Shown piece after piece: positions 1 through 12,469 of a stretch of 64,000 nucleotides of DNA (its first letter is position 1; the number at the start of each line of letters is the position of its first letter). The stretch covers positions 11,952,501 to 12,016,500 of the forward strand of contig JAWUZG010000056.1 of NCBI GenBank assembly GCA_036785705.1, written 5' to 3'. Both the position numbers and the translations under genes were made by a program. The DNA is from Acanthornis magna. Its lineage: Eukaryota > Chordata > Aves > Passeriformes > Acanthizidae. The notes under the pieces are model-generated. The model made no database searches and had not been told where the DNA came from. It saw only the letters and a program-made list of their open reading frames with translations.

Positions 1-2489
1 CAAATATGAAAAGGCTGCCAAATCTGACAATAAAACCACAGTGATCTCAGATGTTTTCCTTCTATCTATTAAGAGGAAGGGGAGCAGAGGAGAGTTTGGC
101 CGTGTGGGCATAGGTGGGGGTGCAGAGGGATTGGTGGGATGTTTCAGAGCTCTGTTCTCAGGTGGTGAGCACAGCTTTTGCTCTGAGGGGCACCTGCCAG
201 ATGTGCTGGTACAGATGTGGATCCAGAGCTACCGTGGGGACAGCAAAGGGAGCAACCTGGCACTCCTGTCACCTTTCTGAAATTGTCTGAATAATGTCTG
301 GTGGAAAAAAGTGGAGGCTTCCCACATGGTGCTGTTCCTGCTGTGTCGCTGTGGGATTCTCAGAGGCATCCCCCTTTCTGCTTTGCAAACACTACAGCTG
401 TCTCTGCTGCCTGAGGGCACAAGGATTTTTCTTCAAAGTTTGTCAAGTTTGCCAGGCTTTCAATGAAAGCAGAGCCATGCAGTGAAGTGCCTTGTGCTGG
501 GGGATGCTCTTTCCCAGGCAGGGTGGCAGCAGCACGTTGCCCTCCATGCCCAGGGGGTCCCATCTCTGCACTGCCCAGCGTGTGATGAATGGGTGCAGCC
601 AGCTAAAACACTGCTGTCCCTCTTGCAGAGAGAGTGCATTGTGTGTCCTTCAGCCAGGCCTGCTCCACATGACTGGGATTTCCCTCAGAGTGAGCCAAAC
701 CTCTTTGCAATTCCCTTTATCCCCATTTAAGCTGCCCCATCCGTGGGGTGTCCAGCTCAGCTAGTCCCAGCTTGGCTGGAGCCTGGTTTAGCTCCCTGCT
801 GTACCCAGGTGTGTGGTGGCTCTGAGGACATTCTGCTGTGCAGTGGCACTGAAGGGACGGCAGAGATGGTGTTCACTCTTGCCGCTCCCTCCTAAGCCAG
901 GTGACCTCCCCAAACTGAGCCGTGTACCCCTGTCCCTTCTCACTCAGGTGGTGCCCAGCTTCCAGCAACGGAAGTAGGAACAGATGGGAAGGAGAGAATA
1001 AACAAAGAGTCAAAATAGACAGTTTGATTAACTATTTTCCTAGAAGAAGGCATTTAGCAAGCTCAGCTGAGCTATAAATATCCTATAATGTTCCTCTAAT
1101 ATGTGAGGAGAGCTGGGGAATGGGAAGGGGGGGATTTTCTTCATGTAAACAAATGCAGAAAAAATAGTGGCAAGAGGAACAAAAGGAACTAATGAATTCA
1201 AGTCAAACACCCTTGTTTGGCTCAAAGATGAGGCATTTCTTGGGCAGCCTGTGACCACATCCAGGCAGTTCATTAGCCTCTCCTGATCCTGAACTTGAGA
1301 CTTTTTGTTCCCAAATGCTGGGGTTTTAGGGCTTGCTATTGTTCTTTCTTTTTTTTTTTCTTTTTTCTTTTTCTTTTCCTTTGTTTTTTTTTTAGCATAA
1401 AAAACAAGTTAAGTACTGTGAGAACGAACTCAAACATTTCATGTTGAACTAGAATGAGTTTGTTTGGTTTTCAGCTTGAAAAGTTCACACTTCGTGAGCA
1501 CTGCACATGAATAAGGGCTGGATTCAGTCTGTGGAGGACAGGCAGAGGATGGATGATGGCGGAATTCATGCATAGAGCAAGTGGGGGCACAGATAACCTG
1601 GGATAAGCTCTGTAAGACCTGTACTTTGCTCAGGAAAACCTTGTGCATACCCCACGCTAATTTGCTTTTTACCCACTCAAACCACAAAAGTGCAAAAGGG
1701 AGGGAAGGAGTTGCTGGTCCTAGGCTATGTTAGAAACACTTTTGTCTCATTAGAATCTGCTTTCACCTGCTACTAATTTTCCCCTCATTACAAAGGCCTG
1801 GAATGATTTGTTTGTTTGTTTGTTTGTCTGAATGAAGAGTAAAAAAAGAGCTGTTAGATGTTCAGGGTGAGGAAATGACAGCCTGTGCTGGTGGGGGCAT
1901 GCTGTGCGCTGAGCCAGTGATGGGCATGGGGAGAAAATTGCAGCAATGAGTTCCTTCCTGGGCTTTCACAGCAGCCTGAGAAGGGTGGGAGAGAGTTTTA
2001 GAGGGAGCTGAGCTGCCTGCTCTGCCAATGCAGGCAGGGATGTGGGCAGTGGCTGCTCCCTGGGGCATGTAGGAGCTGCCAGGGTGTGACTGCAGCCCCA
2101 TGGGTGGTTTGCACGGGTGACAATGGAGGGTCCAAAATATGACCTGCTTGGTCCTGCTGTCCTGCCTTTCCCCAGGTGTCCTTAGCAAGCACCAGTGGCT
2201 CAGGGTTGGGGACATTTATGGTCCCAAAGCAGTGCCAAAATGCTCCTCCCATCCCTGAGCTGGCAAAGGTCCCCACCAGCAACACAACCCAGGCAAAGAG
2301 GGCCCCTCCTGAGGTGTTTGTGCATTGCTTTGGGGAGCAGTGATGAAATGGGAACCAGCAGGTGCATGGGGAAATGACCTCAAAGGCTGAGGGGTGGGGA
2401 TGCATGACGCCAAGTCTCCATCCTCCCTGCAGACTCGTGCATCCCGCTGTCTCTCCCGCCGGCTGTGCCTGGGCCAGGGAGCACACCAC
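1..2489. other. 5' flank, no gene seen; T-rich and GTTT simple repeats
   Basis: I see no exon, RNA gene or transposon. A T-rich low-complexity tract spans about 1345-1394, and a short (GTTT)n microsatellite spans 1807-1829. The open frames here are short, and their translations resemble nothing that I know. Confidence 0.6.
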
Positions 2490-2620
2490 ACGAGGGCTGT
2501 GTCTCGTTATTGTGACAAGTAATTAGGGTGACGCAAGATGCTGAAAAATTACTTTATTAGGCAAAGGCGGCCAATAAACCTCTGGGAACAACCAGGCACT
2601 TTAAACATCTCCAAGCCGTG
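2490..2620. promoter_or_regulatory. Candidate conserved noncoding element
   Basis: This AT-rich block stands out from its GC-rich surroundings and is not a simple repeat. It contains GACAAGTAATTAG near 2514-2526 and GGCCAATAAA near 2569-2578, the latter resembling a CCAAT or caudal-type core. The call rests on composition and motif density only. Confidence 0.25.
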
Positions 2621-2954
2621 TGTGCAAGCGGCTGCTCTCCCCCCTACTCTGGCCCTGCTCATCCAGACCTAAGAAAGATCTGAGACCCAGGGAGACATTC
2701 TCCTGCTTTGCCTTAGCATCCTACCAGCTGGTGAAATCCCCTAAAATTGAAAACTCAAATTGCAGCAACGACCAGGGATGGGTTCAGCCTGTGCTCCCCC
2801 TGGCTCCCCTTTGTCTGACACCATCCCTCCCCTAGAAACTCCCTAAAATCTTCCCTTGGGGGTGGATGGGGCATCGTGGTGGCCTGGACACAGCTGGCAA
2901 AGCACCCGCTCGTGCCTGCAGTTGGCATTGGCCAGCAGCCGTCTGGGATGGGCT

Positions 2955-3160
2955 CAGCGTTAATAAATCCACAGCGTCGGTACTGCTTTAGTGTTGCTCT
3001 AATTGGAGCCATAAAGTTAAACTCAGCCTCTTAGGGTTCTGCTGGGAGCTGGGGCTTCCATTTGCAGGTTCCCCCGTGCCGTTAAAGGGCACCGTGCTGG
3101 CTAATAGGTGTTAAATTGGTGCATCACTTTTTAATAAGCCTCTTAATGGCATCGTGCGGA
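2955..3160. promoter_or_regulatory. Candidate conserved noncoding element
   Basis: The block contains several TTAAT and CTAATTGG type cores (2960-3005), GTTAAAGGGCA near 3082, and TTTTTAATAAGCC near 3128. It has no repeat character. It resembles developmental enhancers in texture, but no alignment was possible. Confidence 0.25.
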
Positions 3161-4329
3161 TCCTTGGCGGCCTTGGGATGAGGCTGTGCTAGGATACCTG
3201 AATGCAGGGAAGGTGGTGCTGGGAACTGAAGGCAGGGGTGATGTGCAAAGCACCAGGACAATCCACGTCCTGCTCTGCTGCATTGATCTTGGTCACCGTA
3301 GAAAATCCAGAGGGTGGCCTGGTCTGAAATCTGGGGCACAGGGACTGACCAGGAGATTGTGCTGCCCACAGCTAGTGGCACAGCACAGGGTGGTGTGTCT
3401 GGTCCTACAGCACCTGATTTTTGGTTCTGTGCAGGAAGTGACATTGCCTGGAGCTGGACACAGCGACGGCACTGCCCTGTGTGATTTGTCCCCTGGCTAA
3501 TGGCACAGCCAACAGCTGCATTTCCTTCATCAGAACCATCCTTTTGGGGTGCTGCTGCTGAGGTGTCACCTCCAGCTGACGCTTCTCTCTGCCCCTTGCC
3601 CTGCAGGGTCATGGTCTCGGTGTCAGTGCTCTCACAGCAATCTCACTGCAGTGTTTCTCATTTACTGAGAAAGTTCCATAATTTCCCAAACCCCAGTCTC
3701 CCCCTTGCCCCTGCCCCAAGACAAAGGGGTTTCTCTCCTCCCTCTGTGTGGTTGCCCACCTAGAAGTGACATCATGGATGCGATCAGAACTGTCCTGCAA
3801 AACAGACATTGAAGCCATCCAGGCTGCTTTTGCTTGGGTAATGCTTAGAGAAAGGACTAAGATCCCAAGAAACAAGCACACTATTTTTATCTAATCCCTC
3901 TGCTTTAATAACTGAGAGTTGGAGGGCTTTCATTATTCGTAATTCAGATGAGGCTGTTTTGAAAAGTCCCTGGTGGGTTCTGTCTTCTGCCTCCAGCTCT
4001 GCTCACGCCTCGGTCTCCTCCCGCCATGTGGGACATGAGGAAGCATTTGCTGAGCTCATGATCACATCCAAACATCTCCCCACTGCCCATGAGCTTGGTA
4101 TGTAACCCCCCACTCACTCTCCAGGCTCATCAAGGTCTAACTAAGAAACACCCACCGACGGAAAACACTTTGTCAAACTCAGCTCCTCACAGCATCATCC
4201 CCTGGCACAGGGCGGGATGGATTCACTGCGCTCCAGAATGGAGACAGGGTGGGATTTGTCACCTCCAGGCCAGGCAAATTTGAGGCCAAAGCAGTGGAAG
4301 AGAATGAATGCAATTTTTGTCAGCTCCAT
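3161..4329. other. 5' flank, nothing recognised
   Basis: This is mixed-composition sequence without a recognisable gene, transposon or strong motif cluster. Both strands carry open frames of 90-160 codons, with translations that look random and Ser/Pro/Gly-rich. Confidence 0.55.
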
Positions 4330-4610
4330 CCGTGCCGGCAAATGCAGATCATGAATTACACACCCGCCAGATGACAGGCTGACATTTTAGCTCCAAACAT
4401 TCTCCTATAATTAGAGAATCTAATGCAATACAGGGAATGGCTCCATTTTACACACACATTATCGTAATGCCTTTAAATAAGATAATTGATTATGCCTCTG
4501 CATAAGAAAGTAAAATATTCGGTGTAATTAAAACCGACATTCAGATTTTGGCATGCTGACAGGTGAGGCCATGTGTCATTTTATAAATCCTTAAAGTGAT
4601 ATTCACACCC
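4330..4610. promoter_or_regulatory. Candidate conserved noncoding element rich in homeodomain cores
   Basis: This is one of the clearest AT-rich, non-repetitive blocks in the flank. It has CTATAATTAGAG near 4406, TCTAATGC near 4420, GATAATTGATTATG at 4481-4494, GTGTAATTAAAA near 4522, and an E-box CAGGTG at 4560-4565. Dense paired TAAT cores beside an E-box are typical of neural enhancers. Function is inferred. Confidence 0.35.
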
Positions 4611-5763
4611 ACATCCGAGTTCCCAAAGTTTAGGGAGAAGAAAAAAAGAAGTCCTTGTCACTGAGTTGCTTTTTATCCTGAGATCAAATGTGTTTCAAGG
4701 AGGGATTTCTCTTCTTTTGCTTTCATTTATCTTCATTTCAGCCTCATATCATCAGCTGACAAAAAAACCTGAAGCCGTACCGCTGTGAGCAGGGATGCTG
4801 GTAGATCCCATCAGATAAGGAGGGTTTGGCCAGCTCTCTGCTTGCAGCAGCCCCCTCCGAGGCACTCGCACTGCTGAATTGGCAGGCAGCACCTTGCAGC
4901 GTGCGTCTGCCCTGATGCCGAAACCGCTGCCGGCTGTTTATGGGCTCTCCTGGAATGGAGACGTCCACGTAGAAGCTGGGAAAATGCTCTGTGGTGCAGC
5001 AGCTGCCAAAAACCTTGAGGTCCTTCCAAATGAGGGCTGCCTAGGAAAGATGTCCCCGTTGCGATGGGTGGATGTGTGTGGTGGGGGATGAGGATGAGGG
5101 GACAGGTTGTGGTGAGCCTGTGGACCTGTGCTGGAGGATTCAGTAGATGCTCTGTCCTTGCCATCTGGGCTGAGGGGCTCTTCTTCCTCTATCTGTGCTT
5201 TTATGCCAAAGACTGAAGAACACTAATTGCTTCTCCCATCCATTTTTGTGGTTGGAGCTGCCTGTGAGGACTGTGTTTCTGATCCAAAGAGTAGGTGCCA
5301 AAATCTGCTTAGAAACCTCCATAAAAACTCCTGGTTGGGACTCCATCCTGCTGCTAATGGACAAGGTTTATGTGACAAATCACTGCTGCTAGGTAGTGAA
5401 ACCTGCTGCTGCTGCTGGTCATGGGGTCAGTGATGAGGTTTGAGGTCTGGGAGCTTTTGAGGGGATTCTTTGGGCCTCGAGAAATCCTCTAAGTCAACAC
5501 AGATGCTGCCCTGCAGCCTTGATGTTATGCCTTGAATCTTTGCAAACAAAGGCTTGAACACCTTCGGCATCCCTAAATTGTCCCTCACCAGCATGTTTCT
5601 GGTGAGATCTGGGCAGGACTTGGGTGAGGGATCTCTGTCTCTGCCCTCTGTGCTCTGAATAGATCCCATCCCCATTCCCTGTGAAGACAAGGCTCCTCTA
5701 ATCAATAGGAGGGCCAAGGCTGCTACCACTGAACCCACCGCCTGCCTGGTAACATGGCCTTGA
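4611..5763. other. 5' flank, nothing recognised
   Basis: No exon, RNA gene or repeat family is recognised. There is a short CTG-rich run near 5384-5420, too short to call an expanded repeat. Confidence 0.55.
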
Positions 5764-5880
5764 ATTATAGAATTGTTAAGATTGGAAAAGACCTCTAAGA
5801 CCTTCAAGTCCAATGGTTAATGCAGCCCTGCCAATTCCACCACTAAACCATGTCCCTAAGGGCTACATCTACGCATCTTC
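5764..5880 (-). mobile_element. CR1 LINE fragment (3' tail)
   Basis: The stretch contains the familiar CR1 tail phrases read in reverse: ATAGAATTGTTAAGATTGG, AAAGACCTCTAAGACC, and CCACTAAACCATGTCCCTAAG. This orientation places the element on the minus strand. It is a 5'-truncated remnant of about 120 bp without coding capacity, as is usual for CR1 in birds. Confidence 0.85.
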
Positions 5881-6549
5881 CTGTCCTCAGTTGCCAATGG
5901 CTGCCACTCCCATTCCCTTCGAAACAACCAGAAGTGGTTCCTCCTCTGCAGCCCAAGTTACCTGGAGCTGCTCCTTCCAGCGTCCCCATCCAGTCTTCAA
6001 AGGCTCAGGATATCTGCCGGGACGAGGTGGTGTTTCCAGCCCCATGTAGGGTTTGCCTGGTGAGGTTTGCAGAAGGAAATGTGCAAGAGGGTCCCATCTG
6101 ATGGCTCATACCTGCCTGTGGATGCACAGTGTGAGGAGTGCCCCACGTTAGGTGCATTTCAGTGACACTTGCTCTATAATGTTGCTCCCAAAACCTTCAG
6201 TAATGACCTTCCCTGTTCTGTACCTGCCTGTCCAGCTGCCTGCCTATCACTCTTTTCCCCATGGGCTCTATGGAGTGCACAGGTAATTAAAATCCTCAGT
6301 CAATTAAGTGGCTCCCAGCCTCCAAGCTGGCCTGATCCTGCTGCCCTCCTCACTTGCAGGACATTGTGTCCCTGAGTGTGGCTCAGACGGAACGAGCAGA
6401 GCAAGGGCAGGGAAGCGAACAGCTCAATTGGAGCAACCACCGGCGGGATGCAGGGTGGGATAGGCTTCCCCTGGCCTCATCCTGGTCCCATCCACCCACC
6501 CATCCCCATCGGGGTCTCAGGGAATGTGGTCTCCTTGAGGGAGAGAGAA

Positions 6550-6760
6550 ATCCAGCCGCTCCGAGCTGCCCCTCTGGCGCTGGCTCTGGCGAGGGGAGCC
6601 GGGCAGCTCTCGCAGCCTGCTGGGCTCGCATTACCCTCTGCTCTGGCTCTCTGCGCCGCTCTTGAGCGCATCACTCGGGGCTCGCCGGGTGCGGCTGGCA
6701 GCGCAGGGCGCCGGAGCCCGCTGGGACACCGGCACGGCCCCTTCCTCCGCTCTTAAGTGG
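6550..6760. promoter_or_regulatory. CpG-rich block about 40 kb upstream of NTRK3
   Basis: I count about 21 CpG dinucleotides in roughly 200 bases, well above the surrounding flank. There is no TATA box and no recognisable coding exon. It could be a promoter of a noncoding transcript, a distal first exon or an orphan CpG island. Confidence 0.45.
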
Positions 6761-7149
6761 GCTTGTAAAATCCAGCCACGTGCCTGGAAAACAGAGCAAT
6801 GCTTAACCGTGGTGTTTGAGAGACTGCCTGGCCTCCCACGGGACAGCTTCCCTGCAGCCGGCTGGGTGACCAGGAGGTGCATAGGGGTGACGAGAGGGGA
6901 CAAGGACTGTCCTGGCCATGTGTGGGTGGCAGGAGCATGGCGGGGTGACCAAAAGCGGGCAGATGTGGCACGAGCCCCCAATATCAGTTCGTGGCTGCCA
7001 GAAATGATATAAGGGCTGAGGGGAGAGCAGATCCCAGAAGTGTCTCAGCTGTTCTGCCTGGCCTCCTGCTGTTTCTCATGTGACAGAAACACAGGAGTCC
7101 CCATCTTCCCAGGGGGGAAGATTTAGTTTAGTGCTTCCAGCTCCTCCAG

Positions 7150-7480
7150 GTCTGTGTCCCCACTCGCTCTGGGCGAGCGGGACCCCGGGAGCAGCGTCCC
7201 ACTAGGAAGTGCCACCTGGACATCCCTTTGCATCCCCAGCTCTTGCTGTGCCCGGGGAGGCAACCTGGATGCTCTCAAGGTCTCCGGGCTGTCCCCGCCT
7301 CCCAGCGTCCCAGGCAGGCTCCTGCAGCCCGTCTGACACTCTGGCAGAGGCGCTCCCCCTCTCCGTGCGCTCCCCCTCACCCTCGCACACCCACGAGCGC
7401 CGCGATGATGCGTGCGGAGAGGAGCGCTGCCATCAGCATTAGTCACCGCTGCCGTAGGAGGAAGGTTGTGAGCCGAGGAG
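7150..7480. promoter_or_regulatory. Second CpG-rich block, 400 bp from the preceding one
   Basis: CpG is frequent across the block, and the sequence is largely free of repeats. With 6550-6760 it forms a 0.9-kb CpG-rich domain in an otherwise CpG-poor flank. Open frames of 100-180 codons on both strands here are explained by the low stop-codon frequency of GC-rich DNA. Confidence 0.4.
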
Positions 7481-8539
7481 GAGGAGCAGAGCCACAATGT
7501 GGAGCAGGACCAGTCCTGGGGACAGCCACTGGCTTGGCACAGTGTCACTGCTGACTGTCCTGCTCCTTGTGTCAGGAGCCAGAGGAGACAGGCAGCTGCC
7601 TGGCTGGAGGGATGTTGGGAGGCACCGATGCTGCCACAGCTCCTATGGAGTAGAGAAAGCATTCCGGGAGCATTGCTGCTGCCCAGGAGGGAAGGGCCAG
7701 GTCGTGCATGTGTGTCTGGGATTAGGTCGGGAGAGGGGCAGATTCACAGAAGTGTTTACCTGCAATGGAACCGACACGTTTCTGAGCGTTCCTTTTTGGT
7801 GAGGAGGAGCTAGGTTTGAGTGATCACAAGGGCAGATGGATAAAACTGGAGAAGATGGACTGGAAAGGGGAAAAGCAGAGCACTCCAGGGGGTGTGGCTT
7901 AGTGGTGTGGGTGAGAAAGCAGGCAAGGAAAGGCAGTTGTGGGGGTCTGAGAACCATACGTGTGTGTGTGTCTGCAGCAGAGCCTGTTCCTGCCTTGCCC
8001 AGTGTTCACTGGGACACTGTGAACACCTCCGTCCGTGCCTATTTATATTTTACCTTAGTCATGTACTGCATCTGGACTCCTTCTCTGATTACAGCTGTGA
8101 GCTTCACTTTCATCCTATACATCACCAGGTTGCTGGGATTGCTTCCCCCACGGTGGGCTGGATCATGATGGGATTAAAAAGATCATCTAGAGCAGGCGAA
8201 AGAAACTGTGTTTTGAGGCTTAGCTGTTGCACTAAAGTCCAGCTCTGTTTTATTTCCCACCAGGGTTGAGTTGCCAGGTTCCAGCTGGCCTTTCCCTTCC
8301 TGGGCACCTCCAACTTGCCAGCAGGTGAGCACAGGGCAGCACTGGCTTTCAATAAGGGCTGTGGACCCTGGAACACCAATACATCCATAGATGACTAATG
8401 AATCACAACATCACTTACGCATTAACTTCTTTGAAATGCAAAGCACTCCCTTGATATTTCAGCATTTTCCACCTAGTCCAAAGCAAAACCCCACAGTCAG
8501 AGAGGAGACAAGTGGGGAAGCTAAGCAAGGTAATGTTTC
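7481..8539. other. 5' flank, nothing recognised
   Basis: Apart from a short GT run at about 7960-7973, no feature is recognised. Confidence 0.55.
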
Positions 8540-8720
8540 CACCTTGCGTCTGTTACAATGATTGCATCAGCTTTAATTACAAAGGGACTTTCTGCCCTTT
8601 AAAGCAGTTCGGCGCACATCGTATTCTCAGCTTTCCTGCCTCCGGCTGGCTCTGGCTCTGAAATGGTTTCTTTCATGCATTCAAAACAGTTTGTAATTAA
8701 CAATCACATTGTTTTCCTTT
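8540..8720. promoter_or_regulatory. Candidate conserved noncoding element with SOX-like and TAAT cores
   Basis: The block contains TTACAATGATTG near 8553, CTTTAATTACAAAG near 8571, and GTAATTAACAATCACATTG near 8693, followed by TTTTCCTTTGAATAT. ACAATG and CATTGTT are SOX-type cores, and CTTTGAA resembles a TCF/LEF site. This is motif evidence only. Confidence 0.3.
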
Positions 8721-11289
8721 GAATATCGACAGAGATACAGAAAACAGAGATTGGGAGCTGGGCTGCTGATATGACTGACTATTATTTTGCTTCCATGAAA
8801 TAACTTTTCTCATTTTACAGCAAATTTCTTGGTGATGAAAGATTCAGGGTAGTGGAGAGACTTTGCTCACCAGTTGGTCTTGAAGTTTGGGAAACTGGTT
8901 GAGATATCTTGAAAATTTTCTGCCGTATCTATGGGAAAGAAGGAAATTTTGGGTCTGCTGCCCTGTAATCTTCGGCCCATGTTCACTGTGTGACCATGAA
9001 GAAAATATCCCTGAAACCCAAGTTGCTTTTACAAAATATCCCTCAATGGGAAACCAGCAGAAAAGAAAAAGCAAACCAGGAGTATCTCAGCTCCACCATG
9101 GCTCCCTGAGCAACTCAGTCAGACCAGAGGGGGCTTAATTTGAAGCCTTGGCTCTGTAAACAAGAACCAGATTACAAACTTCTTCAGTTCTGGTGCAAAG
9201 CTTGGATGGGAGAATTGTTCCCTCCATCTGTTCTTCTCATTGACAATCTGCCTTTAAAGCCATCGCTGCATAAATCTGGAGGAAGCGTAAATGCAGGAGC
9301 ACCTGAATATTGTTTAACAGATGGGGACACACATTTTTCAAGCAGAGATTTCCCTTACATTGCCCCATTTATTTCAGAGGGTGTTTTTCAGTACTATCCC
9401 TTCAATACCATGTCTGCCTGGAATAAGCTGGCATCCCAGTCCAAGGCTTGTGGCTAGCCAAATTGATTTTCAGTAGAAAACTTTACTGCATGAACACTGC
9501 TGTGACATTTTTTGGTTTGCTTTCACCCGTTTCAGTGTAATTCCCTTCTGACCAAACTTACATTTCCCATCCAAGCCTTTCAGGAGGACTGTTGGCTCCT
9601 TGTTTCCCGCTCCCACCCTGGAAAGGCTTGAGGAGATCATCCACGCACCTCACTTGAAACTCATTCTGGCATAAACAAACAAAAGCCCGCAGGAATAAAC
9701 ACAAAGTCGAGTTTTGAATCTTGTGGACCCCTGCTTCACATATCCTTCTCCTCCTTCCCTGACTGCAGTCTGGCAGCTCTGGTGCTGTTGACAGCACTCT
9801 CTCTTGTTCTTCCACCTTCCATCCCACAGGATCCTTAATGCATTTAGCACAGCGGCTTTCAGCTTCGTTAGCTTAAGGGCCACTACAAGTTTTCTGGCAG
9901 CAACACAGTCGTGGACTGTTGAATGTCAGAGAGGAAATTACTTTTCTTTGCAACCTTTTCACAACTCCCAGCAGTCACTGGACCTCTGGGTGTCAAGGAC
10001 TGCCGGATTGAAACTCACTGACTTACCAGGCAGCACATGGAGTTCACATCAGGTAACGTCTCCGGATGGGAATGGGTTAGCCATCAAATTTAGCAGGCAG
10101 CAGCATTTCATACAGATACAGGAGGGAATAAGAAGTTACTAAAATTGCAGTGGGACTTTGAATATTCCTTATGGACTCTGCCCTGCCACAGTGTCCATCC
10201 TTGTAGTGAGCAGAGTCCTGGCTGTGGAAACAGAAAGATCTGCCTGAGGAGATGAGCCTGGGTCCTTCACCTGCTCCCTAGCACAGAGGAACAACAGATG
10301 CTGCACTGCTGACCCCAGACACTCAGAGTTTGCCAGTCTGGTCTCCAAATTCAAACAAAGATATTAAGTGCTGTTTTCTTTTCACTTGCCTTCTGGCTCT
10401 GGAACCAGTAGGTTGCACTCAAATAACACTCACAGCTTTTATTTATTTTTCCCCAACCACAAGAACTAGAACTTTTCCTTTTTTCTTTTTTTTTTCTCAG
10501 TATAAGCCAAGAGCTGAGAGTCTTGCTGAATCACTTGTCCCCACAAACTGGGGCTTTAAGGGAAGTATCCAGTATTGGGAAGCGTGCACTGCATGCATGA
10601 GACTTGGCAATGCCACCAGGATTTGAAACCCAGAGCTGATGTCATCCAGCCACAGTGGGAAGGACAACGTGAGGATTGTGTTTGGGGTGTAGCCTCAGCC
10701 CATGCTGGCCTCCCCCCTCCCCTCTCCCTGCTCCTACCATGGCAGTCAAGGTACAGATTAATTCTTCTAGGAGAGGTGGGCAGTGACGTAGGGTGCGGAA
10801 GGAGCGGCAAGGAGATGTAGGACAGAAAGTGGATGGTGCAGGAAGGAAATGAAGATGGGGGAAAAAGGGATAAAGCTTGGAAGTGGGAGAGACACATGTG
10901 GAACAGGCAGGTTGTCCCCAGGGCAACCTGAGCTGGACCTGAGCAGCTGCTTGTTGTCTCACTGACCCTCACTCCTGCCCATCCACAGTCCTGGACTTGG
11001 GAAAATGCAGCAGGAAATACAAGGCAGCTTCCTGTGGTTGGTTACATGGTGCAGCATGCCAAGGGCTGAGTCCTGTTCTCCCCAGGCCATTAGATCTCAA
11101 AATTCAGCTACCAGGAGAAATCTCAAGCTAAGAAGAAGGGAAAAAAAGAAGTGAAAACAGGGGCACAGACAATGGACCCCCAATTTCTCAGCTTTCGTAT
11201 CACTTCTTCTTCTCCCTCCTTCTCTGTTCTTCAGTCATTGTATTCTTCTTGGGAGAAAGTGTCTGTTGGAAAACAGAGAGAGAAAACGA
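8721..11289. other. 5' flank, nothing recognised
   Basis: This is 2.5 kb of ordinary sequence, AT-richer than the neighbouring flank around 8900-9560. A T-rich tract lies at about 10477-10497. I see no exon with plausible flanking splice sites and a recognisable translation. Confidence 0.5.
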
Positions 11290-11480
11290 CAAACACTGCT
11301 GTGGAATTATTTAACGAGCCAGAATGAATTGCATTTGAAATCATTTAAATGGGATCTGGGAGTATTTAACTGCAGCACAGGAACTTAACAAGAGTGGGAA
11401 AGGATTTTGTGCTAATTGCTGGCAATGATATACCTACGGAGAGAGAACATGCAGCAATTAGTAAGCAAGGCTGTAATTTC
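11290..11480. promoter_or_regulatory. Candidate conserved noncoding element
   Basis: It contains GAATTATTTAACGAGCC, then AATTGCATTTGAAATCATTTAAATGGG, GAGTATTTAACTGC, and GCTAATTGCTGGCAATGATA. It is AT-rich and non-repetitive, with several imperfectly spaced TTTAA/ATTG cores. Confidence 0.25.
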
Positions 11481-12469
11481 AGCCTAAGGTCCCTGTCTGC
11501 CCTGGAATATGGCGTGGATTATCTGCTGGAAGGAAGACAGGGGCTCTGATCCACAGGTGACCAGAGAAAGGAGCAGATGAGATTCTCATTAAGTAATCAT
11601 TAACCAAGTTTTAACAACCCTGGGATGCAGGAGATGGGTTTGGTACAGACCCAGATGTCCCTTTGCATCACCCCAGGTTTGAGTCCTGATCTCCTGTTCC
11701 CCAACCTGATTGTCAAAGCCAAAATGGAGCACAAAGCCTCTTCCCAACCCACCTGTTCTTTCCCAGAAGTGGCAGGGACTGACCCTGCACTCAATGCCTG
11801 GGTGGTGGGGCTGCAGTTCCCAGGGTGGGGAGCCTGGAGACCAATTCGATCATTCCTGCTGAGAACTCAGCAGCTTCAGGGCATCCTCAACCCTGCTGGA
11901 TTTGGGGAGCCAGCAGGACAAGACCAGAGAGCTGGGGCCGAGATGTAGCCTTGTTCATAGCCTGCATGAGGGCAGAGCCTGTGGCAAAGAACAGTGTGCT
12001 GGGGCCATGTGGTGATGGTGGGGTGAGATGGGATGAGGGGTAAGGAAAGGAGGCAAAAAGAAGTGGGAAATTTTGCAGGTGCAATGACAAGCAGACAGGA
12101 GCCTGCACCCACCAGAAACACCCCAGATGGCCCCAAGTGTGCTTCTCTTCCTATAGTGCCACCCATATGGACCCTGTGGTCCCACTCTGCCGAGTCTACA
12201 AAACCAGAGTACAACTGGTGCGCAGCAGCACGACTCAAGCCCCAGCTCAAAGAAAGATGAGCTGCCGTGGCTCTAGAAGGGACAGCCCCTGCTGGCAGCA
12301 GCCCTGGGAGGGTGTCCTCACCGCAGGGGAAAGCAGACAGCCGGCAGCTCTCGTCCTGACGCCCGGCAGCTGCAGGCAGCCTCCGCCAGCCTCTGCTCAT
12401 TGTTCCCTGGCCCTGCCGCTCCCCATCTCCATTCTCTCCCTGTGATGTGTCTGTCTGTGACTTTTTGTC
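11481..12469. other. 5' flank, nothing recognised
   Basis: This GC-moderate stretch has a minus-strand open frame of about 200 codons (11876-12475). Its translation lacks any domain that I recognise, and the frame is interpreted as chance. Confidence 0.5.
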
